DNA of 62,000 nucleotides from Phoronis australis. Taxonomy: Eukaryota; Phoronida; Phoronidae. Position 1 is the first letter of the stretch; each line of letters opens with the position of its first letter. The stretch covers positions 101,585 through 163,584 of the forward strand of contig NMRA01000058.1 in assembly GCA_002633005.1 (NCBI GenBank), in the 5' to 3' direction. The notes under the pieces were generated by a model. The model ran no database searches and was not told where the DNA came from. It saw nothing but the letters and a program-made list of their open reading frames with translations. A program made the translations under genes and the position numbers. Positions 20,801 through 30,414 of this stretch are shown here, one piece after another.

Positions 20801-23800
20801 CGAGGCAGCACGGGACAATTTGGTCCTCCTGTGATATATGCTTGTTCACATTTTAGGGAGAACAGAGGATGCTTGTAACAGACAGATCAACTTTCCCGAA
20901 GAGCTACAGCAGGTTTCCAGTCGAATGGAAATGATGAACATTGGACAAGGAGGGGATCAGTCAGATGCCGCCACATTCTCCGAAACATCACTTTCAAAGG
21001 CAGACATCATCTTTTCATGTGCTACCTTTCCAGGTACAGTTAAGTGAGCTAATACAGTATAAACCCAAAGAAAATGGACAAAATTCTGTCTCCTCCTCTT
21101 GATGGGCAATTTCTCGTATAGATTCTTTTCCACTCAATTCCAGTTTAAAATGACGGGCTGTGACATTTTGTGATGTATCATTATGCCTCATAACGGTATT
21201 TTTGTAATCTCTGGTCACAATCATCTGATGCCTCCACAGTAGTCCATTATTTAGGGTAACTGGCCACATTGACTTCATTTGAATGCAAGCGGCATGATGT
21301 TAACATTACAACTTGATTATCGCCAATCATTACAATATATAGTAGCCATGAATGTTTTACTCTATCTTTCAATCTCTGGATGTTTTACGTTTTGTTTCAC
21401 CTTGGTATAAGGGTGATGCCTATGTACAACTCGGTTGCTGCAAAGTTTCAGTCACAACCATGAGTTATTGCAAAGGATCGATGCTTGTCCGAAGAGGGGA
21501 AGATTGTCCTCATGAACAGTTCAATTTTGCAAGCATTACCACTGTAAACGTTTTATTCATGTTACTAAATAATTTCATAAGGTTGGTAGAGAACACATAG
21601 ATTAATTCTTATTGACACAACCAAGCAAAAACGCTGTACCATGACAGTTTCGGCTACTCACAGCAGCTATCTTCGGAAGCTATTGGACACTAGGTGGCGA
21701 GGTGATGACACTGTTCCATATTTTAGACAATTTATACCCCCCCCCCATCGTCTCTGTTCATAATTGAGCTATTTTTTCTCCCAAATAGACTCTAATCCGT
21801 CTAGATCTCAAATTATTTTCCGACTCAACAGGATAAGCGTCTTTCCAGTTAATTACGTGGTTAAAAGCAATAGCATGGTCCGTCACTGCAGATTCGTTGA
21901 TAGTATTCCAAGACCATCTCCTCTCTGAGCGTGTGACTCTACGCTGAGACAGCTCATCCACCTCCTTTCTGTGTTCGTTGAGCCTGACTGAAAACTCTCG
22001 CCCAGTCTCCCCGGTGTCTAAAATTTGGAACAGTGTCATCACCTCGCCACCTAGTGTCCAATAGCATCCGAAGATAGCTGCTGTGAGTAGCCGAAACTGT
22101 CAAAGTACAGCGTTTTTGCTTGGTTGTGTCAATAAGAATTAATCTATGTGCTTTATTCAAGTTGTCTAAATATACGCGAGACAATGGAACATGTCATTGG
22201 ATTGTGCATTTTAAATAGGGATCCAATAACAATATTACTGGGTTCTTTCACACCATAACAAAGTCAAGAGCCAAAACGTTGAATATTAATACAACTCTTC
22301 ATATGCTTAAAATTACCAACTGATAACTTCACTGAGGATGGGCAAAAAGAACCGACATCGAATTGCAAATACATTGAAACAAATGGCCAAACAAACTTTA
22401 TCTTTTTTAGCGAAGAACGTCATAAATTTCCTGTGCACTACCATTGTTTGTTTTAAAATTTCCTATATCTTGCCTTTGAAAATAATACATTTTAATTACG
22501 GTACTCAATCCTATACATTCATGCAAAATTGAGACCTGTGACCGACAAAACAGAAACGTGGAGATTTTTGTAAATCTCAGTTTTCGTGACCACTTATCAT
22601 GGTAGGTGGAGGTTGGCATGTTGGTGGCGTGAGTTATGGAACAGGCATTTTGTACACTGTCTTTCATTGTGCTTGTACTGTGCTTGAATATTAAAGTTAT
22701 TAAACATGGTGCAAGTGCTGTGTATTTTGTAATGAAAATAAAACGACATTGTCAATATGTTGGATTTGTAATGGACAATTTTTATGGACTCTCAAAAATT
22801 TGTGGTCGTATATAGTTGACATTCAGTCGCTCCATCCGCTTTCCATCCTTTATTTGTCTGCGCGTTGGCCAGTAGCTTTGCTTGTCCTGAATTAATAAAA
22901 AAAGTGACTGATGGATCACCATGAAGTTTGGAACAAAGTTATACAGTGGGTGATGCGCCCGATTCAACTACTGTGGTAACCCTTGTTAGCAGTTTTAGTA
23001 TTCAACAAGGAAATCTTCATCAGTTAGTTTTTGGCGGAATTACTCAATTTTGCGGAAACTTGACGGAGAGGTTTGTGATAAGCATGTACTGACTCCAGCT
23101 GATTTGATTACCATGGCACCCCCTGTTATCAGAATTAGTTTTTTACAAAAAATGTATTTGTACTACAAGTTTTTGTCAAAATGACTTGTGCAATTTTGTC
23201 AAAACTTGACACAGAGGTATGTGGCAGGAATATTCCACCTCCAGTCCATTTTCAAATGGATTTAACTGCTGTTGAAACCGTGCTGGCTCATGAAATTCCT
23301 TGTCGGTCAATCTTTGGCATAATGACTTGTTGAATTTTTTCAAATCTTTGCTCAGAGGTATGTGGTGGGAATAACCCACCATCAGTCAATTTTTGGACAA
23401 ATTCAAAATTTGTGCCACACTATGTTGGCTACTATATTTTTCAACAAGGAATTTTTGCCAGACTGAGTTTTTGGCAAAACCACTTGATGAGTTTTTCCGA
23501 CACTTGTCTGAGACTTGTGTGGTGGGAATGTGCCAACACCAATCAATCTTCAGATAGATTAGACTAATGTATTTGCATGCCTATTTTTTTAGTTTTTGGA
23601 AGGATTCAAATATTGTCAGTGGCACCCCTTTTTCCCTGGTTTAGTTTTTAACAAAATTTCTTTATCGGTCAGTCTTTGACAAAATGACTTGAAACAAAAC
23701 AGTGTTTGAAATGCACTAGCACCAGTCGCTTTTTGGACGGACTTGACCCACTATTGGCCATTTTAGTTTTCTACTGGATTTTACTTGTGCACTATTTCAT

Positions 23801-26800
23801 GTTACTAATAAAGTCAAACTGCTTTAGAAGCATACTGTGGCTGTGGGTGTTTTTCCATGCTTTGCATTGCCCATGTTTCATACTGCGTCATTTCATGCGC
23901 CCACCTGTACAAATTCATAGATGGAACCCCGTAAAATTTGACAGATATAGACTTATCACTTGGACCAATGAAATTTGTGCTGTATCCATTTAAGACAGTT
24001 AAAGATGCATAATCTCATTAAATTGTGAATATGCAAATGAAGCACTAATTTGCAAACAAATCCTCCAGTTTGCCCAAAACCATCTGAGAATCTTTAACCA
24101 TTAAATCTCGCGAAAGTCATATTTTTGCGAGGCTAATTTTATGTAAATAAGTATGGTAATATTCCATCAGTACCCTAATGAGACAAGGCACAGTTTTTAT
24201 TATTTGTTTATTTCATCATCAAATAACGATTGCATAATATTTGAAATGACTAGGGTTTTCTATTTGTTCTCACTTGTTTTTAAGTGTATCAGTTGTGGTG
24301 CTTTCTTTAAAACTGCAATTTATTTACAAATTATTTCTTTTCTTGGTTATAATTGTACAAACTGTTCTCTAGAAAGTCACTAGGTGGCGCTTGCTACAAG
24401 TTTAAATATTTACGGTTTTAATGAGACGTAGCACCTCTTAGTCTTAGCATGCATTATGAACTTTATCTCTATCAATCTAGTTCTGTAAAAATCTGCATGA
24501 AGTAGCATAGAATTTTAAAGCCCTTCTGTTTTTGCAGCTGGGTTTCATTCCGACTGTTATTTTGGGCAATGCTACACCTAGTGACTATTTTAGTTTTACG
24601 ACCTGTTCTTTGTCCAGCACACTATACAAAAGATTTTAATGAGATTTAGCATGTATGTTTAGATAATGGAAAGAATGTCTATTTTCAAACCATGTTTTTT
24701 ACTATGTCATGTATTCTTCTCTCCATTTTTTATCTCTTATTTGCTTACTTGACAGAGTACATATCATGGCGTAATGAAGACTATGGGAGCTGGTTCATAC
24801 GAGCAATTTGCGAGGTGTTCCAGGACTGGGCATGTGAGGATGATTTGATAGAACTGCTTAGAAAGGTATATTAACTAGTACCCTTGTTGTTCGGACATGG
24901 TACCCCGAACGTTGACAGCTCCTTGTACATTTTCTAATAACTATTTGTTTATTTATTTTTTCTACGAGGGAACTGCCCTTCTGTTGGTATCCTGAGGTGT
25001 TGTCAATTGCAGCCTCTACATCCTTTTATATTGTAGAACACTTATGAATGATTTGGAACTCTAAATATTGGAATGAACTTAAAGTAACCTTTCAATCACT
25101 CATTTCAGTTTTGTGGTAACTTTATGCTGAATAATTGTAAATTCATAACGTAAATGATACGCTTACAAGGAAGTCACACATTTCCAAAGATATTTGGGAA
25201 TTGTCACCGCTCGTCCTTCTGAGCGGCTCTTGCCGTCATCAAGAGTTGGATACAGTTGAGATGACCACATCATTGTTATGCGCCCACATATTTGTATGTG
25301 GACGCATTATGCCGTCATCTCCGTCTGTCCGGCCGTCCATCCATCCGTCCGGCGTCCAAAACCCTTGACGTGTGTTCATGAAATTTTGCACATGTGTTCC
25401 TTTTGGGAATGGGACGGCATGAGCGAATTTTCGGACAGCTCCGACAACCAGTGTGCCTCCTAGTGACAATTTTAGTTTTTTACGCTTACCTCTGTATCTT
25501 CAAAAGTCATGAACAGATTTTAATGAAATTTGGTATGTAGGCACCTATTAGTTAGATGACGAGATCCTCTCATTTTCAGATGGATTCAACGTAGTTTGCA
25601 GCACCTAGTGGCCGTTTTTACTGTTTTCGAGTCCATCCCTCTATCAGCCAAACCGCTCAAAGCATGATTGTGAAAATTGGCATGTATGTTCTTACTATGA
25701 AGTTGACGTCAGACGATGATTTTCCGATGACTTCGACTACTGTGGCGCCTCCTAGTGGCAGTGTCTCCTAAACCGTTCGCAGGATCTTTACGAAAGTTAG
25801 TAAATATATTTATGTAATGTTAACAACGGGTGACGACGACTTTCGGATAGATCTGACTACTGGTGTGCCACCTAGTGGCAATTTTATTTTTTACGTTTAC
25901 CTCTGTATCTTCAAAGGTCCTCAACGAATTTTCATAAAATTTCTCATACTGGCATCTGTTAATGAGTTGACGCTATCGCTTTGTTTTCAGATGAATTCGA
26001 TCTTGTTTGCGCCACGTAGTGGCCATTTTTGCTGGTTTTTTTTTGAGTCTGTTTTTTGGCGTCCACTCATCTATCAACCAAACCGTTTTCAGGATAAGTG
26101 TGAAAATTGGCATGTATGTTTTTACTATGAAGTGGACGGTTGACGATGATTTTCTGACGACTTCGTTTACTAGGGCACCTCCTAGTGGCAGTTTATTTTG
26201 CGCTCATGGGTGTATCTCCTAAACTGTTCACAGGATCTTTACTTAATTTAGCAAGTGTATTTATATGATGTTGACTACGAAAGACGACAACTTTCGGAAG
26301 GATCTGACTGCTGGTGTGCCCCCTAGTGGCAATTTTATTTTTTACGTTTAAATCTGTATCTTCAAAGGTCCTCAATTGATTTTCATAAAATTTTTAATAT
26401 AGGCATCTGTTGGTGAGATGACGCTATTTTCCTGTTTTTGGATGGAATCAAGGTATTTTGCACCACCTAGTGGCCATTTTTTCTGTTTTCAAATCTTGTT
26501 TTTGGCGTCTACCCCTGTGTTAACTAAATCATTCTAGGGAGGCTTTTAAAAATTGGCATACATGTTCTCAGTGTGAAGAGGAAGTTTGATGATGGTGACT
26601 AACTACTGTGGCGCCTCCTAGTGGTAGTATTGTTTTGTTTTGTGCCCATAGTTTTATCTCCGAAGCCCACTTCAGGGTTTTTATTAAATTTTGTAAGTGT
26701 TTTTAGATGAAGATAATAACAGACGACGACTTTCAGGCGAATCCAAGGGACGCTGTGCCCACTAGTGGCAATTTCATTTTAATCTGTTTTCTTTTATTTC

Positions 26801-28365
26801 ACTGAAGTTCCTTGACAAATTTTTATGAAATATGGCATGTTCCTGTATTTGGATGGATTGTACGTTTTTGCGCCATCTAGTGGCCATTTTTATGATAAAA
26901 ATAAATAACCCTAAAATCACACCATTTGCATTGCATTCGTGGGCGCATTTCAATGCTCTGCGTTGCTCTTGTCTGGATTGTCTGGTGTGAGCAAGACCCA
27001 ATTTAGTGTAATTACCCAATCATAAACTGTAGTTAACATCTCTGTCTGTACATAATGGCGAATTTTCAGAATGCACTAACCAATAATTTTCATTGAAAGC
27101 GAACACTACGGCGGTATTCAGCTGGAAAAAAAAAACCAGGTTAGGTTTTCGATTTTTAAAAATCAACGAACTAATAAGCTAAAAACTACAAACGTTGGGT
27201 ACGATTGAAGATAAACAACTGTGCATATTATTAATATACTCAGTGGATTTACAAACACTGATCAGAGTTAACAATATCACATGGATTATTCTTTTAATAT
27301 TCTTTCATTTTTCGTTGAACCAGATTTTTTACTAGGAAGCAGTCGTATTCAACTGATGCCCACTCTTCATTTTTATGACTGACAAAAAGCTGGAACAGTT
27401 ATGTAGTCAGTGCAATCCAAATTGTCCAGAGATTCCAAATCTTCAGTTTGGCTATCACCATATTTGCACTTAATATTATAATATTTGAGTTCTAATATTT
27501 AACTTCTAATAACGATTTAACTTGAACTAATGATAGGTGTAATCTTGTTCGTTGTGAAATGTTTTGTATAGCTGTAAGTTCAGGGGCGGGTTCACAATCT
27601 ACCACTGTTTTGGTCCTTCAAGTTTAAAAACAAAACAAAAAGATATCAGCCGTTCCTGGTAGGAAAAAAAAACAAGTAGAAAGGACTACTAAAATGAAAA
27701 ACTGGTTTGAAACATATTGAAAACCATCATTCCTTTGGGAAGGCGCCTTTGGTCAAGATGAACACAAATTAACTTTTTAGTGATTTTGTAATTTAAAATG
27801 TACCAACAAAGTTAAAACTACTCTCCACAGTTGCAGCTTGTAACTCTGTGCAAATGCCAGAGAAAACCAAATGAATTTGGATGTAGTAACAACCCATCGT
27901 TGAGACAGTAGTGCTAGCTATTACCTTTCCACTTCATTAGCTCAGATCTACGTCAATCAATACAAATGACGAGCTGAGTAGGCATCATAAAAGCTGTGTG
28001 GGGCTCAGAGAATCTGAGCGGTGAGCAGTGTAAGCGAGATGTTCTCCACATGTAAAGACAAGTTTCATGAACAGATCATGAGTTAGGTGTCTGTGAAAGA
28101 TTCATTGCAGTAAAGACATATTATCAGTCTTAAAACTTCTTATCTATGTCTAGCTTGTTGTTTCATCCATGTTGTATATACACAGGAACATGTGGCAGTG
28201 TTGCTGGGTCCGCATAACATGGCTACTTTAATCATACTGTCTTTGTTGTAGGTGAGAGTCTTGGTAGGAAAGCGTAAGCATGTCAAAGGTCACAGACAGA
28301 CCACTACTGACAAACTGTCTACATTGACAAAAAGGCTCTACTTCAATCCCCGAGAGACTTCTTAA
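8761..28365 (+). CDS. CARD-containing initiator caspase, caspase-2-like (8-exon gene)
   Basis: This gene encodes a cysteine protease zymogen cleaving after Asp, expected to be activated by CARD-mediated oligomerisation in cell-death signalling. The coding exons are 8761-8895, 10848-11130, 11342-11424, 16550-16720, 17888-18107, 20857-21033, 24756-24865 and 28252-28365. All introns are GT-AG with consistent phases (0,1,0,0,1,1,0). They total 1293 nt, or 430 residues, close to vertebrate caspase-2. Residues about 1-80 are CARD. Arg194 (QRTGTN), His252 (LSHGE), Cys295 (QACQG) and the SWRN loop (360-363) are all present, so catalysis should be intact. The CARD half-motifs KKHKDILRRNR and VQKRGPRAFG resemble caspase-2 most. 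QACQG occurs in caspases 8 and 10, whereas caspase-2 has QACRG, so orthology is not certain. The introns are packed with transposons. I infer the exon structure by eye; 5' untranslated exons are unknown. Confidence 0.92.
9840..10170 (+). pseudogene. Non-LTR (LINE) reverse transcriptase fragment
   Basis: Two frames together give GFRTGYSCQH, DDQKQLLESW, then FDALPHQILIGKLRAYGM, LLWSYLMYQKQHVNVS and finally GVLQGSVIDLVLFN. These follow the order of a CR1/Jockey-type RT: FR-G-S motif, FD-LPH block, L-SYL--R-Q-V, then G-PQGS--GPLLFN. Frameshifts and the missing YADD box show it is dead. It is in the sense orientation of the caspase intron. Confidence 0.75.
10190..10833 (+). mobile_element. Helentron-like core-repeat element, 5'-truncated (copy K)
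   Basis: Diverged monomers carry the family's recurring strings (GACGGAT, TGTATCTT, AAAATTTGGCAT, CATCTAGTTGCC). The block ends in the family's 3' hairpin CAACGCTCTGCGTTG and CTCTTG. No 5' hairpin is present, so the left part is missing. Confidence 0.75.
10848..11130 (+). CDS. Caspase exon 2: second half of CARD and linker
   Basis: It starts in phase 0 after a TTTTTTCAG acceptor and ends in phase 1 before GTATGG. FIDTVQKRGPRAFGILYDGL and the following FHLADLLKP are the last CARD helices; the KRGP.AF string is highly characteristic of caspase-2/9-type CARDs. The rest (APSDPAFKSSVGQTASV onward) is an acidic, serine-rich linker without recognisable domain. Reading through the donor would end after 10 nt, which supports the splice. 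Confidence 0.9.
11342..11424 (+). CDS. Caspase exon 3: short linker exon
   Basis: This 83-nt exon lies between TGTTTTAG and GTAACT. It enters in phase 1 and leaves in phase 0, giving EGAWPSEESFQVKVKP and then ISWPFVPRTDAR. No domain is recognisable. The fit of phases on both sides is the main support, with clean splice sites. It lies in the prodomain linker, where caspase cleavage at an Asp (such as TDA) would be plausible. Confidence 0.75.
13076..13475. repeat. Left palindrome array of the fold-back
   Basis: About 17 alternating units of the form GGTGGAAATTATTTCAACCTA and GGTGGAAATTATTTTCACCC are joined so that each centre (CCTAGG or CCCGGG) is itself a palindrome. The array is open in one frame only because the unit length keeps frame; it is not a gene. 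Confidence 0.9.
14383..14514. repeat. Right palindrome array of the fold-back (inverted)
   Basis: Six or so units of ATTTCCACCTAGGTTGAAAT and AATTTCCACCCGGGTGAAAA are the inverted counterpart of 13076-13475 and shorter than it. Confidence 0.88.
14988..15466. mobile_element. hAT-like non-autonomous element (copy 1), 6-bp target duplication
   Basis: Ends CAGGGCTTGGAAT and ATTCCAAGCCCTG are perfect inverted repeats. ATGTAT occurs immediately on both sides (14982-14987 and 15467-15472), and removing the element plus one ATGTAT restores a normal Helentron-like monomer. CAGGG ends with a 5-8-bp duplication are typical of hAT transposons. The interior shares long stretches with 46567-48139 (for example TTCCGCGGAAACG). 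An ATG-started frame (MAGRVIVNRGDKYYDSAA) at 15231 may be a transposase remnant but is not recognisable. Confidence 0.8.
16550..16720 (+). CDS. Caspase exon 4: start of the large catalytic subunit
   Basis: The 57-codon exon lies between TTGGTTTTAG and GTAAGT, phase 0 both ends. It carries DYRMTSVPRGRAIIINNERF, the first beta strand and following loop of caspases, then QRTGTNVDSYNI, where the Arg (194) is the conserved substrate-aspartate pocket residue, and LFQGLHFKTVVHRNQTA. All are standard landmarks in the right order. Confidence 0.95.
16721..17887 (+). other. Caspase intron 4
   Basis: This is 1.2 kb of AT-rich sequence with a GTAAGT donor and CTTTTTAG acceptor. I see no repeat or RNA feature in it. 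Confidence 0.8.
17888..18107 (+). CDS. Caspase exon 5: catalytic His and Cys
   Basis: It enters in phase 0 and ends in phase 1 at GTGAGT. It contains CFVLVVLSHGEQDVIYGTD with catalytic His252 and KPKLFFIQACQG with catalytic Cys295. Both residues of the dyad are on one exon. The second residue after the cysteine is Gly and the next is Gln, so the pentapeptide is the QACQG form. Confidence 0.96.
18310..19091 (+). mobile_element. Decayed Helentron-like core-repeat copy
   Basis: Strings such as GAATTGGCATGTTTGTTCC, CCTAGTGGC (18401, 18482) and GGCAATTTTAGTTTTTTGAT are diverged monomers of the family. The end CATTTCAGTGCTCTGTGCTTC and TCTTGCTC is a decayed form of the 3' hairpin. It is clearly older than the copies downstream of the gene. 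Confidence 0.65.
19644..19930. mobile_element. Fold-back inverted repeat with hammerhead-like arms (Penelope-type?)
   Basis: Two arms of about 100 bp, GCAGTAGAAGATAATCACTT at the left and its inverse at 19911-19930, enclose a 90-bp loop. Each arm contains, on the proper strand, a CGAAACGTC box next to a GACCTGG..CCAGG-type stem, as in the hammerhead ribozymes of Penelope-like elements. CAGAATTAGATTTTG occurs at about 19630 and again near 19964, a possible 15-bp target duplication enclosing the arms plus a 30-bp tail. No protein is encoded. Assignment to Penelope is inference. Confidence 0.6.
19990..20640. repeat. Diverged tandem array with ACCTTGA/GGTCA boxes
   Basis: Units of roughly 125-160 bp recur, each with TTTTGGT.ACCTTGACTTCAT, TTTTCAAGG.CAC.ATGAAAAA and a CTCAAGGAAG..AGC-type segment, followed by TACTGAGGTGTAGAT. 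The same family reappears at about 33700-34580. No ends are defined. Confidence 0.65.
20857..21033 (+). CDS. Caspase exon 6: intersubunit linker and start of small subunit
   Basis: In and out phase is 1. After the active-site glycine it reads GRTEDACNRQINFPEELQQV, an Asp-containing linker (GGDQSDAATFSE), and ADIIFSCATFPG, the conserved strand that opens the small subunit in caspases. Linker Asp residues, such as the one in QSDA, are plausible autocleavage sites. It joins seamlessly to exon 7. Confidence 0.93.
21594..22150 (-). mobile_element. Penelope-like element remnant with inverted arms
   Basis: Arms at 21594-21727 and 22017-22150 are near-identical inverted copies of about 134 bp. A third copy stands alone at 49179-49310. 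The 290 bp between them encode a GIY-YIG endonuclease fragment on the minus strand. Penelope-like elements are known for terminal repeats in direct or inverted arrangement and a C-terminal GIY-YIG domain. The reverse transcriptase is entirely absent. An 8-C run lies near 21741. Confidence 0.8.
21758..22030 (-). pseudogene. GIY-YIG endonuclease C-terminal fragment (Penelope-like)
   Basis: The frame reads DTGETGREFSVRLNEHRKEV, then ESAVTDHAIAFNHVINWKDA and SENNLRSRRIRVYLGEKI. The ETGR..S.RL.EHR, SAV..H and R..RE.. motifs, spaced as usual, identify the second half of the GIY-YIG nuclease of Penelope-like elements. The GIY and YIG strands themselves are missing, so it cannot be active. Confidence 0.82.
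22900..23720. repeat. Diverged tandem array, about 142-160-bp monomers
   Basis: Recurring segments are CAATTTTG.C.AAACTTGAC (about 23047 and 23190), CAGAGGTATGTGG..GGAATA (23213, 23354), and TTTTTGGCAAAA-like blocks. Spacing between equivalent points is 143, 142 and 159 bp. Monomers are strongly diverged. It could be an older relative of the core repeats of the Helentron-like family, but the sequence link is weak. Confidence 0.6.
24756..24865 (+). CDS. Caspase exon 7: small subunit SWRN loop
   Basis: It enters in phase 1 and leaves in phase 0 at GTATAT. The peptide EYISWRNEDYGSWFIRAICE and the following VFQDWACEDDLIELLRK contain the S-W-R substrate-binding loop and the GSWFI helix found in all active caspases. 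Confidence 0.96.
24866..28251 (+). other. Caspase intron 7, with one full Helentron-like copy
   Basis: The GTATAT donor and TTTGTTGTAG acceptor bound 3.4 kb. A full Helentron-like copy lies at 25278-26971. About 27000-28250 is AT-rich sequence where I see no supported feature. Confidence 0.8.
25278..26971 (+). mobile_element. Helentron-like core-repeat element, full length (copy H)
   Basis: The start is ATGCGCCCACATATTTGTAT, forming the 5' hairpin with the following ATGTGGACGC. The end is AATGCTCTGCGTT plus GCTCTTG. In between are about eleven diverged monomers of 80-190 bp, each with TGTATCT(C/T)C, a TTTTCAT(G/A)AAATTTGGCAT segment, a GACTTTCGGACGGAT segment and a CTAGTGGC box. No ORF is recognisable. 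It is the least disturbed copy, at 1694 bp, and a good reference for the family. Confidence 0.85.
28252..28365 (+). CDS. Caspase exon 8: C-terminus
   Basis: Thirty-seven codons and a TAA stop follow a TTGTTGTAG acceptor, phase 0. The peptide VRVLVGKRKHVKGHRQTTTD and then KLSTLTKRLYFNPRETS match the end of the caspase small subunit, where a ...STL.K.LYF.P pattern closes the fold. No AATAAA is seen before a transposon begins at 28420. Confidence 0.93.
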   Translation: MRVLVGKRKHVKGHRQTTTDKLSTLTKRLYFNPRETS

Positions 28366-28419
28366 ACAATTGGCCTGCACACTGGAAATGCCAAGATTCT
28401 GTTTTTGCACACCTCCATT

Positions 28420-28610
28420 ATGCGCTCACACATATAATTGTATATATATATGCATTATGTCATCGTCTCTGTCTCTTCAGCATTGGCTCCCGTATCTCCA
28501 AAAACCCTTGATGGATGCTAATGAAATTTTGGAGACGAATGCCTATCAAAAATGGGATGGCAAGTGGCAATTTCAGTTTTGCATGATAGCGTCAGTGTGT
28601 ATCTATTATT
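28420..28610 (+). mobile_element. Helentron-like element, outermost copy G (5' part)
   Basis: It begins at ATGCGCTCACACATATAATT, a decayed 5' hairpin, 55 bp after the caspase stop codon, and continues with the CATCGTCTCTGTC and CCGTATCTCCAAAAACCC landmarks. Copy F is inserted at 28611. Sequence after F (32179 onward) may be its continuation. Confidence 0.65.
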
Positions 28611-28951
28611 ATGCACTCACATATTTATATGTGGACGCATTATGCCGTCATCTACGTCCGTCCATCTGGCGTCGGGCGTCCGCTGCTCTATCTCCAAAAT
28701 GCCTTGACGTATGTTCGTGAAATTCTCGAACATGTGTTCCTTTCACAGATGGGGCGGCATGAGCAAAGTTTCGGACGGATCCGACTACCGGTGTGCCCCC
28801 TAGTGACAATTTTAGTTTTTTACGTTTACCTCTGCATCTTCGAAATGGATTTCCATAAAATTTGGTATATATGCACCTATTAGTGAGATGGCGCTATCCC
28901 CCCGTTTTTGGATGGATTCAACATAGTTTTCACCATCTAGTGGCCATTTTT

Positions 28952-29790
28952 ATGCGCCCACATATTTATATGTGGACGCATTATGCCGTCATCTCCGTTC
29001 GTCCTTCTGGCGTCTGTACGTCGTTCGCTGCTCTATCTCCAAAACCCTTTGACATATGTTCATGAAATTTGGCTCATATGTTCCATTCATGAATGGTACG
29101 ACATGAGCGAACTTTCGGACGGATCTGACTACCGGTGTGTCCCCTAGTGGCAATTTTAGTTTTTATGCTTACCTTTGTATCTTAAAAAGTCAACGGATTT
29201 TCATGAAATTTGGTATGTAGGCACCTATTAGTGAGATGACGCTTTCCTCCCGTTTTCGGATGGATTTGACGTAGTTTGCACCACCTAGTGGCCACTTTTA
29301 CTATTTTCAAGTCGTTTTTTTGCGTCCACCCCTCTATCAACCAAACCGCTTAAAGGATGATTGTGAAAATTGGCATGTATGTGCTTACTATTAAGAGGAC
29401 GGTTGACGATGATTTTCCGACGATTTCGACTACTGTGGAGCCTCCTAGTGGTAGTTTTGCTTTGTGCCATTAGTTGTATCTCCTAAACCCACTGCAGGAT
29501 CTTTACTAAATTTAGTAAGTGTATTTATATGAAGATAAAAAAAGACGATGACGACTTTCAGGCGGATCCAACGGACACTGTGCCCACTAGTGGCTATTTC
29601 ATTCTGTTTTCTTTTGTTTCACTGAAGTTCTTTGACAGATTTTTATGAAATATGGCATGTTTCCGTTTCTGGATGGATTGTACGTTTTTGTGCCATCTAG
29701 TGGCCATTTTATGATACAAATAAATAACTCTAAAAGCACACCATTTGCAATGCATTTGTGGGCCCATTTCAACGCTCTGCATTGCTCTTG
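28952..29790 (+). mobile_element. Helentron-like element, inner copy E
   Basis: This 839-bp copy has both termini: ATGCGCCCACATATTTATAT at the left and CAACGCTCTGCATTG with CTCTTG at the right. It is inserted in a T run of copy F with no target duplication. It has fewer monomers than copy H, so element length varies by monomer number. Confidence 0.85.
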
Positions 29791-30414
29791 TTACTGTTTT
29801 CAAGTCTTTTTTTTGCGTCCATCCCTCTATCAACCAAACCGCTCAAAGGATGATTGTGAAAATTGGCATGTATGTTCTTACTCAAGTGGACCGCTGACGA
29901 TGGTTTTCCGACTACTGTGGCGCCTTCTAGTGGTAGGTTTGTTTTTTTTTGCACCTATGGATTTATCTCCTAAAATGTTTGCAAGATCTTTACTAAATTT
30001 AGTAAGTGTATTTATGTGATGTTGACAACGAAAGATGACGACTTTCAGACGGATCTGAGTTCTGGTGGGCCACCTAGTGGCAATTTTGTTTTTTTTTACG
30101 TTTACCTCTGTATGTTCAAAGGCCCTTAATGTATTTTCATAAAATTTGGCATACTGGCCTCTGTCAATGAATTGAATTCGATCTTGTTTGCGCCACCTAG
30201 TGGCCATATTTACTGTTTTCGAGTGTGTTTTTTTGGTGTCTACTCATCTCTCAACCAAACCGTTTTCAGGATAATTGTGAAAATTGGCATGTATGTTTTT
30301 ACTATGAAGTGGACAGCTGACGATGATTTGTAGATGACTTCTTGTACTGGGGCGCAGACCTTTATCCAGGATTTCGAAAATAAATAATAATTTGGCATAC
30401 AAGCATCTGTTAAT

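Larger units (their letters stand above)
18108..20856 (+). other. Caspase intron 5, with repeat remnants
   Basis: It has a GTGAGT donor and CACATTTTAG acceptor. Contents: a decayed Helentron-like copy (about 18310-19091), a fold-back with hammerhead-like arms (19644-19930) and a GGTCA-rich repeat array (about 19990-20640). Confidence 0.8.
21034..24755 (+). other. Caspase intron 6, with Penelope fragment and tandem array
   Basis: It has a GTACAG donor and TTGACAG acceptor. It contains a Penelope-like GIY-YIG fragment with inverted arms (21594-22150), a tandem array at 22900-23700 and a decayed Helentron-like tail (about 23700-23880). The rest is AT-rich with no supported feature. Confidence 0.8.

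Noticed and set aside
22860-22970. Possible gene near a poly-A signal at about 22735-22745 (AAAATAAAAC)
   Set aside because: It lies inside intron 6 with no upstream coding exon, and the surrounding frames carry no domain.
28370-28720. Open frames such as RPHIYMWTHYAVISVRPSG found in several places
   Set aside because: The recurring peptides are translations of the Helentron-like 5' hairpin and first monomer in different copies; they are broken by stops at each monomer.
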